This document shows positions 1-7,947 of a stretch of DNA of 64,000 bases, piece after piece (position 1 is the stretch's first letter; each line of letters starts with the position of its first letter). The stretch is from Acidimicrobiales bacterium (GTDB lineage: Bacteria > Actinomycetota > Acidimicrobiia > Acidimicrobiales > DATDAH01). The translations under genes and the position numbers were made by a program. The notes below the pieces were generated by a model. It worked only from the letters and a program-made list of their open reading frames with translations, searched no databases and was not told where the DNA came from. The stretch covers positions 124,001 to 188,000 of the forward strand of contig JAEUJM010000044.1 of the NCBI GenBank assembly GCA_016794585.1, written 5' to 3'.

Positions 1-1631
1 AGGCGGTCGAGGCGGTCGGAGAGCACGAGCATCCCGTCGGTCATGCCGAAGACCGTGCAGAGCAGGCGCACCTCGTCCTCGGTCAGCTTCGTGTCGGTGT
101 CCCGCACCATGAGGCAGTCGGGGTCGTTCAGGAACCAGGCGCCGTCGAGCACCGAGCGGGTGAGGGTGTTGAGCAGAGCGTGGAAGGTGGCCAGGCCGTG
201 GCGGTTCCGCCCGACCGTCCGCCCCAGCAGGCTGGTCCACGATGGGGTGACGTCGGCGCCGATGCGCATGGCGTCCACCACGCCGACGGCAGGGCCGAGC
301 GGGCAGCCGCAGCCGAGCAGGAAGGAGTCGTCGCCCGCTCCGGCCCGGATCGCCTCCAGGCCCCGCCGCAGCGCCTGGGCCCGGGTGGCGCCGGCGTCGT
401 GGCGGACGCCGGGCAGCGCGGCGGCGTAGAGGAAGTCGAGCTTCTGGATGGCGTAGCCCCACTCCTGGCCGATGGTGGCGGCCACCTGGGTCAGGTGGTC
501 GATCACCTCCGGGTGGGTGGTGTCGAGCACCCGCATCGGGGTGGTGAGGCCCCAGCCGGGGTTGAGCAGGCCGAGGATGGGCCGTCCGCGTTCATCGCGC
601 ACGAGCCACTCGGGGTGGTCGGCGGCGACCCGGGATCGGGCCGAGGCCAGGAAGGGCGCCCACCAGATGCCGGCGTCGAACCCCTCGGTGGCGATGCGCC
701 GGGCCACCTCGGCCATGTCGTTCGAGAACTTGTCGTTGGTGGTGAGCCAGTCGCCGATGGCGGCCTGGTGGCCGTCGTCGACCATGACGTACTCGCAGCC
801 GAAGGCGGGTCCGTCCCGCCCGTCAGCGGCCAGCACGGCGAGGTTGTCGACCACGTCCGCCTCGGTGACCTTCGTGAAGTAGAAGTACCACGAGCACCAC
901 CCGCCGGGGTGAGGCCGGTCGGTGCCGCGGGCCTGCATGGCGTCGCCGGCGGCCTCGGCCACCCGACGCAGCGCGGTGGTGCCGGCGGTCCGCTCGCCCG
1001 ACACGGCCGCGAGTCGGAGCGTGAACCAGGGCGTGGCCGCTCCCGGGGCGAGGACGGTGCCGTCGAGGTCCACCCAGGCGGAGACCTCGGGGTCGGCGCC
1101 GCCGGACGCTCGCACCTCGACGAAGGCGAAGGCATCGGCCAGCGTCGTGAAGCCGACGGCGAGGGCGTCGCCGCTGGTCGCGTCGCTGATGGCCGAGAGG
1201 GCGTCCGAGCGGACGTGGCCCCGGTCCGTCGGGGCGGGGTGGCGGGCGTCGGTGGCGCCGGTGCGGGCGAAGGCCGTGGGTAGGTCGCGGTCCCGCTCGT
1301 CCACGCCGATGGTCCACGTGCCCGACCAGGACTGGTAGCCGTTGCGGTAGATGCGCCAGCGGCGGGGGTCCTCGCCCACCCGAAGGCCGGACGTGTGCAG
1401 GAGCGTGAAGCGCTCGACGGCCACCGCGGTGCTGCCCTGGTTCCGGAGGCGGCCCCGGATCTCGGCCTCTCCCTCTTCGTCGCTGAGCGCCGTGGCTTCG
1501 ACCTCGACGACCAGCCCCTGGCCGTCGGCCCGGTCCCCCCGCACCTCGAACGAAGGCGTCGAGGGCCCGAGGGCGATGCGCCCGTCGGCGCTCGTGAAGG
1601 TGGTGCCGTCGCCGCCGGTGGTCACCTCCAC
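1..1631 (-). CDS. alpha-galactosidase, GH36 family (3' end cut by window edge)
   Basis: Reading the minus strand from about 1631 to 1 gives an uninterrupted frame typical of a GH36 alpha-galactosidase (clan GH-D), which hydrolyses terminal alpha-galactosides. Seen: GGWCSWYFYFTKVTEADV (plus 930 to 880), the nucleophile region IQKLDFLYA (Asp in KLDF), the GCGCPLG segment, and FLNDPDCLMVRDTD near 110-150. These are the standard landmarks of the TIM barrel; the preceding ~190 residues fit the N-terminal beta-sandwich. The frame is still open at base 1, so the C-terminus is missing. No ATG is available near the N-terminus; GTG at 1631 is my choice, with GTG at 1625 as alternative. No signal peptide is seen, so it is probably cytoplasmic. 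It is divergent from the CDF exporter, with two palindromes between them. Family call is secure; the start is not. Confidence 0.88.
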   Translation of the reverse strand, partial: MEVTTGGDGTTFTSADGRIALGPSTPSFEVRGDRADGQGLVVEVEATALSDEEGEAEIRGRLRNQGSTAVAVERFTLLHTSGLRVGEDPRRWRIYRNGYQSWSGTWTIGVDERDRDLPTAFARTGATDARHPAPTDRGHVRSDALSAISDATSGDALAVGFTTLADAFAFVEVRASGGADPEVSAWVDLDGTVLAPGAATPWFTLRLAAVSGERTAGTTALRRVAEAAGDAMQARGTDRPHPGGWCSWYFYFTKVTEADVVDNLAVLAADGRDGPAFGCEYVMVDDGHQAAIGDWLTTNDKFSNDMAEVARRIATEGFDAGIWWAPFLASARSRVAADHPEWLVRDERGRPILGLLNPGWGLTTPMRVLDTTHPEVIDHLTQVAATIGQEWGYAIQKLDFLYAAALPGVRHDAGATRAQALRRGLEAIRAGAGDDSFLLGCGCPLGPAVGVVDAMRIGADVTPSWTSLLGRTVGRNRHGLATFHALLNTLTRSVLDGAWFLNDPDCLMVRDTDTKLTEDEVRLLCTVFGMTDGMLVLSDRLDR

Positions 1632-1660
1632 CCCGCCGACGTTACGCCTCCACCCCCCAC

Positions 1661-1710
1661 GTTCTGCCAGCACGAGCGTGTCCTGCAGAACAGGGGGGTG
1701 CTGGCAGAAC
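1661..1710. repeat. palindromic intergenic element, copy A
   Basis: Thirteen-base perfect inverted arms, GTTCTGCCAGCAC (1661-1673) and its complement (1698-1710), enclose a 24-base centre that contains CTGCAG. The arm sequence recurs at 1747-1794 and 4626-4675. It lies in the divergent gap between the GH36 and CDF genes, so it is not simply a terminator. Confidence 0.8.
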
Positions 1711-1746
1711 GGCCGACCTTCCACTCCACTACCGCCACCTCGCGCC

Positions 1747-1794
1747 TTCTGCCAGCACGAGCCTGTTCTCCAGAACAGCGAGGTGCTGGCAGAA
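1747..1794. repeat. palindromic intergenic element, copy B
   Basis: TTCTGCCAGCAC (1747-1758) and its perfect complement (1783-1794) flank a second, nested inverted repeat, CTGTTCT-CC-AGAACAG at 1763-1778. It shares arms with copy A 36 bases away and with copy C at 4626-4675. Located about 100 bases before the CDF start. Confidence 0.8.
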
Positions 1795-1890
1795 CGGGGC
1801 CCGCCGGCGGCGCATGCTTCGCCGCCGCCGCCGCCGGTGGGCGTGGGTACGGTGCAGGGCGGCAGGTGCCCTCGACCGGGAAGGGACCAG

Positions 1891-2817
1891 ATGGGCCACG
1901 AGCACGGCGGCGGCGACCACGGGCACTCCCACGGCGGCATCCGTGCGGGTGAGCGCCACAAGGGGCGGTTGTTCGCCGCGTTCTGCGTCGTCGCGGTGTT
2001 CATGGTGGTCGAGGTGGTGGCGGGCATCGCCAGCCAGTCCTTGGCACTGCTCTCCGACGCCGGCCACATGCTCACCGATGTGCTGGGCATGGGGATGGCC
2101 CTCGCCGCCATCCAACTGGCGAGCAGCGGCTCGCAACGCCGTCACCACACGTTCGGGCTGTACCGCCTCGAGATCCTCGCCGCCCTGGCCAACGCCGTCC
2201 TGCTGTTCGGGGTCGCGGGCTACGTGCTCTACGAGGCCATCAGCCGCATCGGCGACCCGCCCGAGGTGCGCGTGGGCCTCATGTTCTGGGTGGCGCTGCT
2301 CGGCCTCGCCGCCAACCTCGTGGCCTTCTTCCTCCTGCGCTCCGGCGCCCAGGAGTCCCTGAACGTCGAGGGGGCCTACCTCGAGGTCCTGTCCGACACC
2401 GTCGCCTCGGTCGGCGTCATCGCCGGCGCGGTGATCCTCCAGGTGACCGGGTGGGAGTGGGTCGACGCCGTCGTCGGTGTGGCCATCGGCCTGTGGATCC
2501 TGCCCCGGGCGTGGAGCCTCGGCGGCCGGGCGCTGCGAATCCTGGTGCAGGCGGCGCCCCCCGGGCTCGACCTCGACGCCCTCGAGGCCGATCTGGCCGG
2601 CGTCCCCAGCGTGGTCGAGGTCCACGACCTGCACGCCTGGACCCTCACGTCGGACATGGAGGTGGTGTCGGCGCACCTCGTGGTCACCGCCGACGCCGAC
2701 CACCACGCCGTGCTCGACCAGGCCCGCGACGTGCTGCGGGCCGGGCACGGCATCGACCACGCCACCCTCCAGGTCGAGCCCGAGACCCATGAGGGCTGCG
2801 CCGAGATCGCCTGGTAA
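1891..2817 (+). CDS. cation diffusion facilitator (CzcD/ZnT-like metal exporter)
   Basis: A 308-residue protein of the CDF family, inner-membrane antiporters that export Zn2+, Co2+ or related divalent cations in exchange for protons. Seen: a His-rich N-terminus (MGHEHGGGDHGHSHGG), about six hydrophobic helices, the transport-site motif SDAGHMLTDVLG in TM2 and a matching D-x3-D-type site in TM5 (LSDTVASVGV), then a cytosolic C-terminal domain (from about residue 210) with HDLHAWTLTSDMEVVSAH, typical of CzcD. ATG 1891 is preceded by AAGGGA four bases upstream. The open frame extends further 5' through the palindromes, but that part has no family similarity, so I start at 1891. Metal specificity cannot be read; CzcD-type suggests zinc. 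Confidence 0.93.
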   Translation: MGHEHGGGDHGHSHGGIRAGERHKGRLFAAFCVVAVFMVVEVVAGIASQSLALLSDAGHMLTDVLGMGMALAAIQLASSGSQRRHHTFGLYRLEILAALANAVLLFGVAGYVLYEAISRIGDPPEVRVGLMFWVALLGLAANLVAFFLLRSGAQESLNVEGAYLEVLSDTVASVGVIAGAVILQVTGWEWVDAVVGVAIGLWILPRAWSLGGRALRILVQAAPPGLDLDALEADLAGVPSVVEVHDLHAWTLTSDMEVVSAHLVVTADADHHAVLDQARDVLRAGHGIDHATLQVEPETHEGCAEIAW

Positions 2818-2864
2818 CGGGTAGCGCCGGACCCCAGTTGCTCGCCAGAGGACCCGAGCCGTCG

Positions 2865-2912
2865 TTCTGGCCGCGGCGACGTGTTGTCAGGCCAGAGCAT
2901 CCGCGGCCAGAA
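2865..2912. repeat. palindromic intergenic element, copy D (different arms)
   Basis: TTCTGGCCGCGG (2865-2876) and its perfect complement CCGCGGCCAGAA (2901-2912) bracket 24 bases. The TTCTG/CAGAA ends match those of the other palindromes nearby, but the inner arm differs. It lies between the CDF gene and argS, both on the plus strand, and could act as a terminator for the CDF gene, though no T-run follows. Confidence 0.7.
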
Positions 2913-2977
2913 GAGAAATTCCGGAGCCAGCGGGAACGCATTGGGCGCGTCGGACCCCGGCAGGGTTTGATGGTCTC

Positions 2978-4591
2978 GTGGCCGGCATTCGGGAAGCGTT
3001 GACGGAGGCGCTGGGGACAGCGCTGGCGGCGGTCGGGGTCGAGGCCCCGGCCTCGGGGATCTCCCTCGAGCGCCCCGCCCGTCGCGAGCACGGCGACTGG
3101 TCGAGCAACGTGGCGATGGCCACGGCCAAAGCCGCGGGCCGCAATCCCCGCGAGCTGGCCGGCGAGCTCGTCGCCGCGCTCGAGGCGAACCCGCCAGCGC
3201 ATGTCGCCTCGGTCGAGATCGCCGGCCCGGGCTTCGTCAACTTCCGCCTCCACGACACCTGGCTGCACGAGATCCTCACCGACGTCGTCACCGCCGGCGC
3301 CGACGGGTACGCCCGGCCCGACCTCGGCGGCGGAGCGAAGGTCAACGTCGAGTTCGTCAGTGCCAACCCGACCGGCCCGGTGCACGCCGGCCACGGGCGG
3401 GGCGCGGCCTACGGCGACTCCGTGGCCCGGCTGTTGGAGCGGTGCGGCCACGACGTCCACCGCGAGTTCTACATCAACGACCGCGGCGTCCAGATGGAGC
3501 TCTTCGGCGCCTCCCTGGCCGCCCGCAAGGCCGGCGAGGAGCCGCCCGAGGACGGCTACCAGGGCGAGTACATCAAGGAGTGGGCCGCCGAGATGCCCGA
3601 CGGGGTCGACCCCGTCGAGTGGGGCGAGGAGCGGGCCATCGCCGACCAGCGCGCCACCCTCGACCGCATGAACGTCACCTTCGACGTGTGGTTCAGCGAG
3701 AAGTCGATGGTCGAGTCGGGAGCCATCGAGACCACCCTCGCCGACCTCCGCGAGCGGGGGGTCGCCTTCGACGAGGACGGCGCCACCTGGCTGCGCAGCA
3801 CCGACTTCGGCGACGACAAGGACCGGGTCCTCATCAAGTCCGACGGCGAGTACACGTACCTGCTGCCCGACATCGCCTACCACCGGGACAAGCTGGACCG
3901 CGGGTTCGAGCTGCTCATCGACGTGTGGGGATCCGACCACCACGGCTACGTGCCCCGGATGCGGGCGGCGCTCCAGGCCCTGGGACACGACCCCGACCGC
4001 TTCGAGGTGCCCATCACCCAGATGGTCAACCTCATGCGCGACGGCGAGGTGGTGCGGCTCTCGAAGCGCTCGGGCGACCTCATCACCCTCGAGGAGGTCC
4101 TCGACGAGGTCGGGCCCGACGCCGCCCGCCTCACCTTCCTGCTCCAGTCCGTGGACACCCGCCAGACCTTCGACCTCGACGTCGTGGCCAGCCAGGCCAT
4201 GGAGAACCCCGTCTTCTACGTGCAATACGCACACGCCCGGATCCACTCCATCGCCCGGGTGGCCGCCGAGCGCGGCGTCGTGCGGGCGCCGCTGGCCGAC
4301 GCCGACCTGTCGCTGCTCACCCACGAGCGCGAGCTCGACGTGTTGCGCAGCCTGTCCGAGCTGCCCGAGACCGTGGCCACCGCCGGCAACGCCCGGGCGC
4401 CCCACCAGATCGCCACCTGGGTGCGCGAGCTGGCCGGCCGCTTCCACGGCTTCTACCACGACTGCTACGTGATGGGCGACGGCGTGTCGCCCGAGCTCAC
4501 CCAGGCCCGGCTCTGGCTGGTCGAGGCCGCCGGCGTGGGCCTGGCCATCGGCCTGGACCTCCTCGGCGTCTCCGCCCCGGAGTCGATGTGA
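2978..4591 (+). CDS. argS: arginyl-tRNA synthetase
   Basis: Class I aminoacyl-tRNA synthetase that charges tRNA-Arg in the cytosol; 537 residues, near the family norm of about 550. Domains in order: N-terminal additional domain (ADD1, residues 1-100), Rossmann catalytic core with the HIGH-type motif HAGHGRG (136-142) after SANPTGPV, the KMSK-equivalent LSKRSGD at about residue 360, and the C-terminal anticodon-binding DALR domain (VQYAHARIHSIAR onward). Start is GTG 2978; the frame has no better ATG, and the product begins MAGIREALTEALG as in other actinobacterial ArgS. It is followed 112 bases later by lysA, an arrangement common in actinobacteria, where argS-lysA-hom-thrC often lie together. 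Confidence 0.96.
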   Translation: MAGIREALTEALGTALAAVGVEAPASGISLERPARREHGDWSSNVAMATAKAAGRNPRELAGELVAALEANPPAHVASVEIAGPGFVNFRLHDTWLHEILTDVVTAGADGYARPDLGGGAKVNVEFVSANPTGPVHAGHGRGAAYGDSVARLLERCGHDVHREFYINDRGVQMELFGASLAARKAGEEPPEDGYQGEYIKEWAAEMPDGVDPVEWGEERAIADQRATLDRMNVTFDVWFSEKSMVESGAIETTLADLRERGVAFDEDGATWLRSTDFGDDKDRVLIKSDGEYTYLLPDIAYHRDKLDRGFELLIDVWGSDHHGYVPRMRAALQALGHDPDRFEVPITQMVNLMRDGEVVRLSKRSGDLITLEEVLDEVGPDAARLTFLLQSVDTRQTFDLDVVASQAMENPVFYVQYAHARIHSIARVAAERGVVRAPLADADLSLLTHERELDVLRSLSELPETVATAGNARAPHQIATWVRELAGRFHGFYHDCYVMGDGVSPELTQARLWLVEAAGVGLAIGLDLLGVSAPESM

Positions 4592-4625
4592 ACGGCGTGG
4601 CCCGCCCGTACGGCTCCCTCCTGCC

Positions 4626-4675
4626 GTTCTGCCAGCACGAGCCTGTCGTGCACGACAGGCTCGTGCTGGCGGAAC
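4626..4675. repeat. 50-bp near-perfect palindrome, copy C
   Basis: Positions 4626-4675 read the same on both strands except for one mismatch pair near the outer ends (A in one arm, G in the other; a G-U pair in RNA). Centre is GTGCAC. The outer arm GTTCTGCCAGCACGAGCC is shared with copies A and B. It occupies half of the argS-lysA gap. In RNA it would fold as a 23-24-bp stem; as DNA it could extrude a cruciform or bind a dimeric protein. No T-run follows. Confidence 0.85.
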
Positions 4676-4703
4676 GAGGGCCTTCGACCGGCCGGCGGTC
4701 GCG

Positions 4704-5972
4704 ATGACGGCGCTGCCGCGGGAGCTGCTGCCCGACAACGCCGTCATCGACGACACCGGGCGCCTGTCCATCGGCGGGTGCGACGTGCTCGAGCTGGCCG
4801 AGGAGTTCGGTACCCCGCTGTTCGTCTACGACGAGGACCACCTCCGGGCCCGCTGCCGGGAGGCGGTGAGCGCCTTCGGCGACGGCGTCGCCTACGCGGC
4901 AAAGGCCTTCCTCTGCACCGCCATGGCCCGCCTCGCCCACGAGGAGGGCATGCACATCGACGTCGCCAGCGGCGGCGAGCTGTTCGTGGTGCTGGCGGCC
5001 GGCGTCCCCGCCGAGCGCATCGTGCTGCACGGCAACAACAAGTCGAGCGACGAGCTGCGCCAAGCTCTCGACGCCGGCGTGGGCCGCATCGTGGTCGATT
5101 CGTTCGACGAGATGGACCGCATCGAGGCCCTCGTGGCCGCCGGCGCCCCCGTCCCGAAGGTGCTCGTGCGGGTGACCCCGGGCGTCGAGGCCCACACCCA
5201 CGAGTACGTGCGCACGGGCCAGCAGGACTCGAAGTTCGGTTTCGGCCTGGCCTCGGGCGACGCCGCCGCCGCCGTGATCCGGGCCTCGGGCTCCGACGCC
5301 ATGGACCTCGTCGGCGTCCACGCCCACATCGGCAGCCAGGTGTTCGTGGCCGACTTCTTCGCCGAGGCCATCGAGGTGCTCGCGCCCTTCGTCACCCCCC
5401 TCGGCCTGCCCGAGCTGTCCATCGGCGGCGGCCTCGGCGTGGCCTACGTCGTGGGAGAGGCGGCGCCGACCATCTCCGACTGGGCCACCGCGGTGCACCA
5501 GGCGTGCGCCGAGGTGGGCATCGAGGCCCGCCCCGTCGCCGAGCCGGGCCGGGCCATCACGGCGCAGGCGGCGATCACCCTCTACCGGGTGGGCACCATC
5601 AAGGAGGTGCCCGGCATCCGCACCTACGTGGCGGTGGACGGCGGCATGATCGACAACCCGCGGCCGGCGCTCTACGGCAGTGGCTACGAGACCTTCCTGC
5701 CCCGCGCCACCCTCGCCGAGCGCCTCCGCACCGTCACCGTCGTGGGCAAGCACTGCGAGTCGGGTGACCTGCTCGTGCGTGACGGCGCCGTGCCCGACGA
5801 CCTCGCCGTCGGCGACGTCCTCGCCACCCCGGTCACCGGCGCCTACGGCCACTCCATGGGCTCGAACTACAACAAGCTGCCCCGCCCGCCGGTGGTGTTC
5901 TGCCGCGGCGGCGAGGCCCGCCTGGTCGTCCGCCGCGAGACCTACGAGGACCTCCTCCGCGCCGACCTCTGA
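4704..5972 (+). CDS. lysA: diaminopimelate decarboxylase
   Basis: PLP enzyme that decarboxylates meso-diaminopimelate to L-lysine, the last step of the DAP pathway. 422 residues, fold type III (alanine-racemase-like barrel plus C-terminal beta domain). Seen: PLP lysine Lys67 in AYAAKAF, the phosphate/ring site VGVHAHIGSQ, the glycine-rich LSIGGGLGVAY, EPGRAI, and the C-terminal CESGDLL and GAYGHSMGSNYN motifs that close the dimer active site. Start ATG 4704; no clear Shine-Dalgarno, but the N-terminus aligns with family length. It sits between argS and the threonine genes, fitting the aspartate-family amino acid block. The downstream gap holds a 62-bp tandem repeat array. Confidence 0.96.
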   Translation: MTALPRELLPDNAVIDDTGRLSIGGCDVLELAEEFGTPLFVYDEDHLRARCREAVSAFGDGVAYAAKAFLCTAMARLAHEEGMHIDVASGGELFVVLAAGVPAERIVLHGNNKSSDELRQALDAGVGRIVVDSFDEMDRIEALVAAGAPVPKVLVRVTPGVEAHTHEYVRTGQQDSKFGFGLASGDAAAAVIRASGSDAMDLVGVHAHIGSQVFVADFFAEAIEVLAPFVTPLGLPELSIGGGLGVAYVVGEAAPTISDWATAVHQACAEVGIEARPVAEPGRAITAQAAITLYRVGTIKEVPGIRTYVAVDGGMIDNPRPALYGSGYETFLPRATLAERLRTVTVVGKHCESGDLLVRDGAVPDDLAVGDVLATPVTGAYGHSMGSNYNKLPRPPVVFCRGGEARLVVRRETYEDLLRADL

Positions 5973-5979
5973 CCCCGCT

Positions 5980-6155
5980 CGTTCTGGTGTGTCGCCGGCG
6001 ACGTGGGTGTTGCAGGGTCGATACCAGAAGCAAGCCTGGTTCGTTCTGGTGTGTCGCCGGCGACGTGGGTGTTGCAGGGTCGCTACCAGAAGCGGGCCGT
6101 GCTCGTTCTGGTGTGTCGCCGGCGACGTGGGTGTTGCAGGGTCGCTACCAGAAGC
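5980..6155. repeat. three tandem copies of a 62-bp-period repeat
   Basis: A core of about 52 bases beginning CGTTCTGGTGTGTCGCCGGC and ending CTACCAGAAGC occurs three times (starts near 5980, 6042 and 6104), nearly identical, with about 10-base spacers of different sequence. Each core has TTCTGGT/ACCAGAA inverted ends and an internal perfect 12-base palindrome, GTCGCCGGCGAC. The array fills the convergent gap between lysA and the DUF2079 gene. Not a CRISPR: spacers are only about 10 bases and cores too long. Confidence 0.9.
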
Positions 6156-6160
6156 GGCGC

Positions 6161-7696
6161 TCAGCGGGTGGCGGCGCCGGCGCGGTGGGCGACGAGGAGG
6201 TCGCCCTGCGCCTCGACCACGACCCAGTCCTCGGTGTCGAGGATCTCCTGGAGCAGGTCGTCGAGCTCGGGGCTGAGGCTGAGGCGGTCGACGACCAGCC
6301 AGTCCACGGTGTCGGGGTCGTGCTGGTTCTCGCTGGCGACCCCCCAGTTCTGCTCCTGCCAGGGGTTCGGGAACGAGTAGATGTTGCGACGGTGGGTGAG
6401 GTGGGGGACCAGCAGGTAGGTCGCCGCCACCGAGGCGTCGTCGGGCGGGGTGTTGACCGCCCGTTGCAGCTCGTCGGCCCGCTCGTTGGGCGTCAGGGGC
6501 CAGAACCCCTCGCGGTAGTAGGTGGACATCGGCGAGATGCCCCAGGCCGCCGTCGTGGCCAGCGCGCACGCCGCCACCAGCCCGAGCAGGAACCGCCGCA
6601 CCGCCAGCGAGCGGCGCCGGCCGATGCCCTCGACCATTGCGAGAGTGGCCCCGGCGACGGGCATCGCCGCGTAGTGGAAGCGCAGGCTCCACGTGAAGCT
6701 GTTGGCCGAGAGCAGGTTGACCAGCGCCTGCGGGGCCCCGATGAGCAGCACCCCCGGGGCGAGCAGCGGCGTGAAGCCGTAGGGGGCGAGGAGGTCCCGC
6801 ACGTAGCCCAGCGCGTTCGCGTCCTCGAGTTGGCGGGTGACCGCGGTGGGGTTGGTGACCGCGGTGTCGGCCAGCGCCCAGGGTGAGTTGCCGAGGGTCC
6901 CGAAGAAGTCTTCGTAGAACACGCCGCCCGGGCTGAAGGCCGGGATGATCAGCCGCGTGCAGAGCGCGAACCACCCGAGCCCGGCCACGACGGTCGCGAT
7001 GCCGGCCCGGCGCATGGTGCGGTCGTCGCCCCGCTGCCCCCGCCAGGCGAACAGCAGGCCCACCATGACCGCGGCGAGGGCGATGTCCTCCTTCCACGCC
7101 ACCGCGAAGACCATCCAGGCCGCGTAGGCCCGCCAGCGCTTCTCGGTGGCGGCGAGGAAGCCCATGAAGAACGGAAAGAGGGCGACCACCTCGGCGTGGA
7201 ACGTCTCCTGCACCATCCACTGGTTGGTGAAGTGGAGGAGGAAGGCGAGCGCCGGCACCAGCGCGTGCCACTCGTCGGCGAGCCAGTGACGACCGAGGCG
7301 GAACACGGGCACCGCCGCCAGGGCGACCGCCCCGACCATCACCAGATTGAGGAAGTTGGGGCCGGCGCCCAGCCAATAGAAGGGCACGAGCAGGTAGAAG
7401 GCCAGGTTGACGTGGTTGCCGAACACGCCGAGGCCACGGACGGTGTCGAAGCCGTGACCGTGGGCCAGCAGCCAGACGGCCTGGTCGTAGATGCCGAGGT
7501 CGAAGTCGAAGGTGCCGAAGCGCTCGTGGCGCAGCACCACGAGACGGCCGAAGACGATGGCGAACACCGCCATGGCGAGGAACAGCACGACCCGGGGCGG
7601 GCCGATCTCGACGAGGCCGTCCCGGGCGAGGGTGGCGACGTGACGGGGCCACGACCGCAGGGGTCGGCGAACCCGGGGCGCCACCGCCTCAGCCAT
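6161..7696 (-). CDS. DUF2079 family integral membrane protein
   Basis: A 511-residue polytopic membrane protein with about 10-11 hydrophobic segments. The N-terminal signature VVLRHERFGTFDFDLGIYDQAVWLLAHGHGFDTVRGLGVFGNHVN is characteristic of DUF2079, which is related to GT-C glycosyltransferases such as ArnT; the conserved D in FDFDLGIYDQ corresponds to the catalytic-site loop in that superfamily. Function of the family is not established; a lipid-linked sugar transfer role is inference. The C-terminal soluble tail (after about residue 420) contains DWLVVDRLSLSPELDDLL. ATG at 7696. It is convergent with lysA and divergent from hom, so it is probably transcribed alone. Confidence 0.85.
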   Translation of the reverse strand: MAEAVAPRVRRPLRSWPRHVATLARDGLVEIGPPRVVLFLAMAVFAIVFGRLVVLRHERFGTFDFDLGIYDQAVWLLAHGHGFDTVRGLGVFGNHVNLAFYLLVPFYWLGAGPNFLNLVMVGAVALAAVPVFRLGRHWLADEWHALVPALAFLLHFTNQWMVQETFHAEVVALFPFFMGFLAATEKRWRAYAAWMVFAVAWKEDIALAAVMVGLLFAWRGQRGDDRTMRRAGIATVVAGLGWFALCTRLIIPAFSPGGVFYEDFFGTLGNSPWALADTAVTNPTAVTRQLEDANALGYVRDLLAPYGFTPLLAPGVLLIGAPQALVNLLSANSFTWSLRFHYAAMPVAGATLAMVEGIGRRRSLAVRRFLLGLVAACALATTAAWGISPMSTYYREGFWPLTPNERADELQRAVNTPPDDASVAATYLLVPHLTHRRNIYSFPNPWQEQNWGVASENQHDPDTVDWLVVDRLSLSPELDDLLQEILDTEDWVVVEAQGDLLVAHRAGAATR

Positions 7697-7767
7697 CGCG
7701 GCGAGTGTAGGAGCGCGCCCCCGGTCGGGCTGGGGACCGCCGTGCCGCCTCGCGCCGGCGGTCGTCA

Positions 7768-7798
7768 GATGCCGGACCGTCGGTCGGATGCCGGACCG
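7768..7798. repeat. short direct repeat in hom upstream region
   Basis: GATGCCGGACCG occurs at 7768-7779 and again at 7787-7798, a 19-base period, within the 251-base divergent gap between the DUF2079 gene and hom. Two helical turns apart, it could be an operator for either promoter; it may also be chance in GC-rich DNA. I see no riboswitch or attenuator in this gap. Confidence 0.3.
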
Positions 7799-7947
7799 CT
7801 GGTCGACGGGGCTCGCGTCGCCCGCGCCTGCCCGTCGCCAGCCACGGAACCGCTGCGGGATCCCCGGGGGCCAGCCAGTAGCGTGACGCCCGTGAGCGAA
7901 GCGGTGGCCCGAGCGGCCCGGCGGCGAGGCCGCCAGGAGCGGACAGC

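Noticed and set aside
1351..1890. CDF exporter start upstream of 1891
   Set aside because: The open frame extends through two palindromes and reads as low-complexity sequence; ATG 1891 has a ribosome binding site and the His-rich N-terminus of the family.
5980..6155. CRISPR array
   Set aside because: Cores are about 52 bases and spacers about 10 bases, only three units, and no cas genes nearby.
4497..7652. 1051-residue minus-strand open frame
   Set aside because: It runs antisense through lysA and out of frame through the DUF2079 gene; composition is Arg/Pro/Gly-rich without family motifs, typical of shadow frames at this GC content.
7697..7947. Riboswitch or threonine attenuator before hom
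   Set aside because: No leader peptide rich in Thr codons, no paired terminator/antiterminator and no known riboswitch core was seen; only a short direct repeat.
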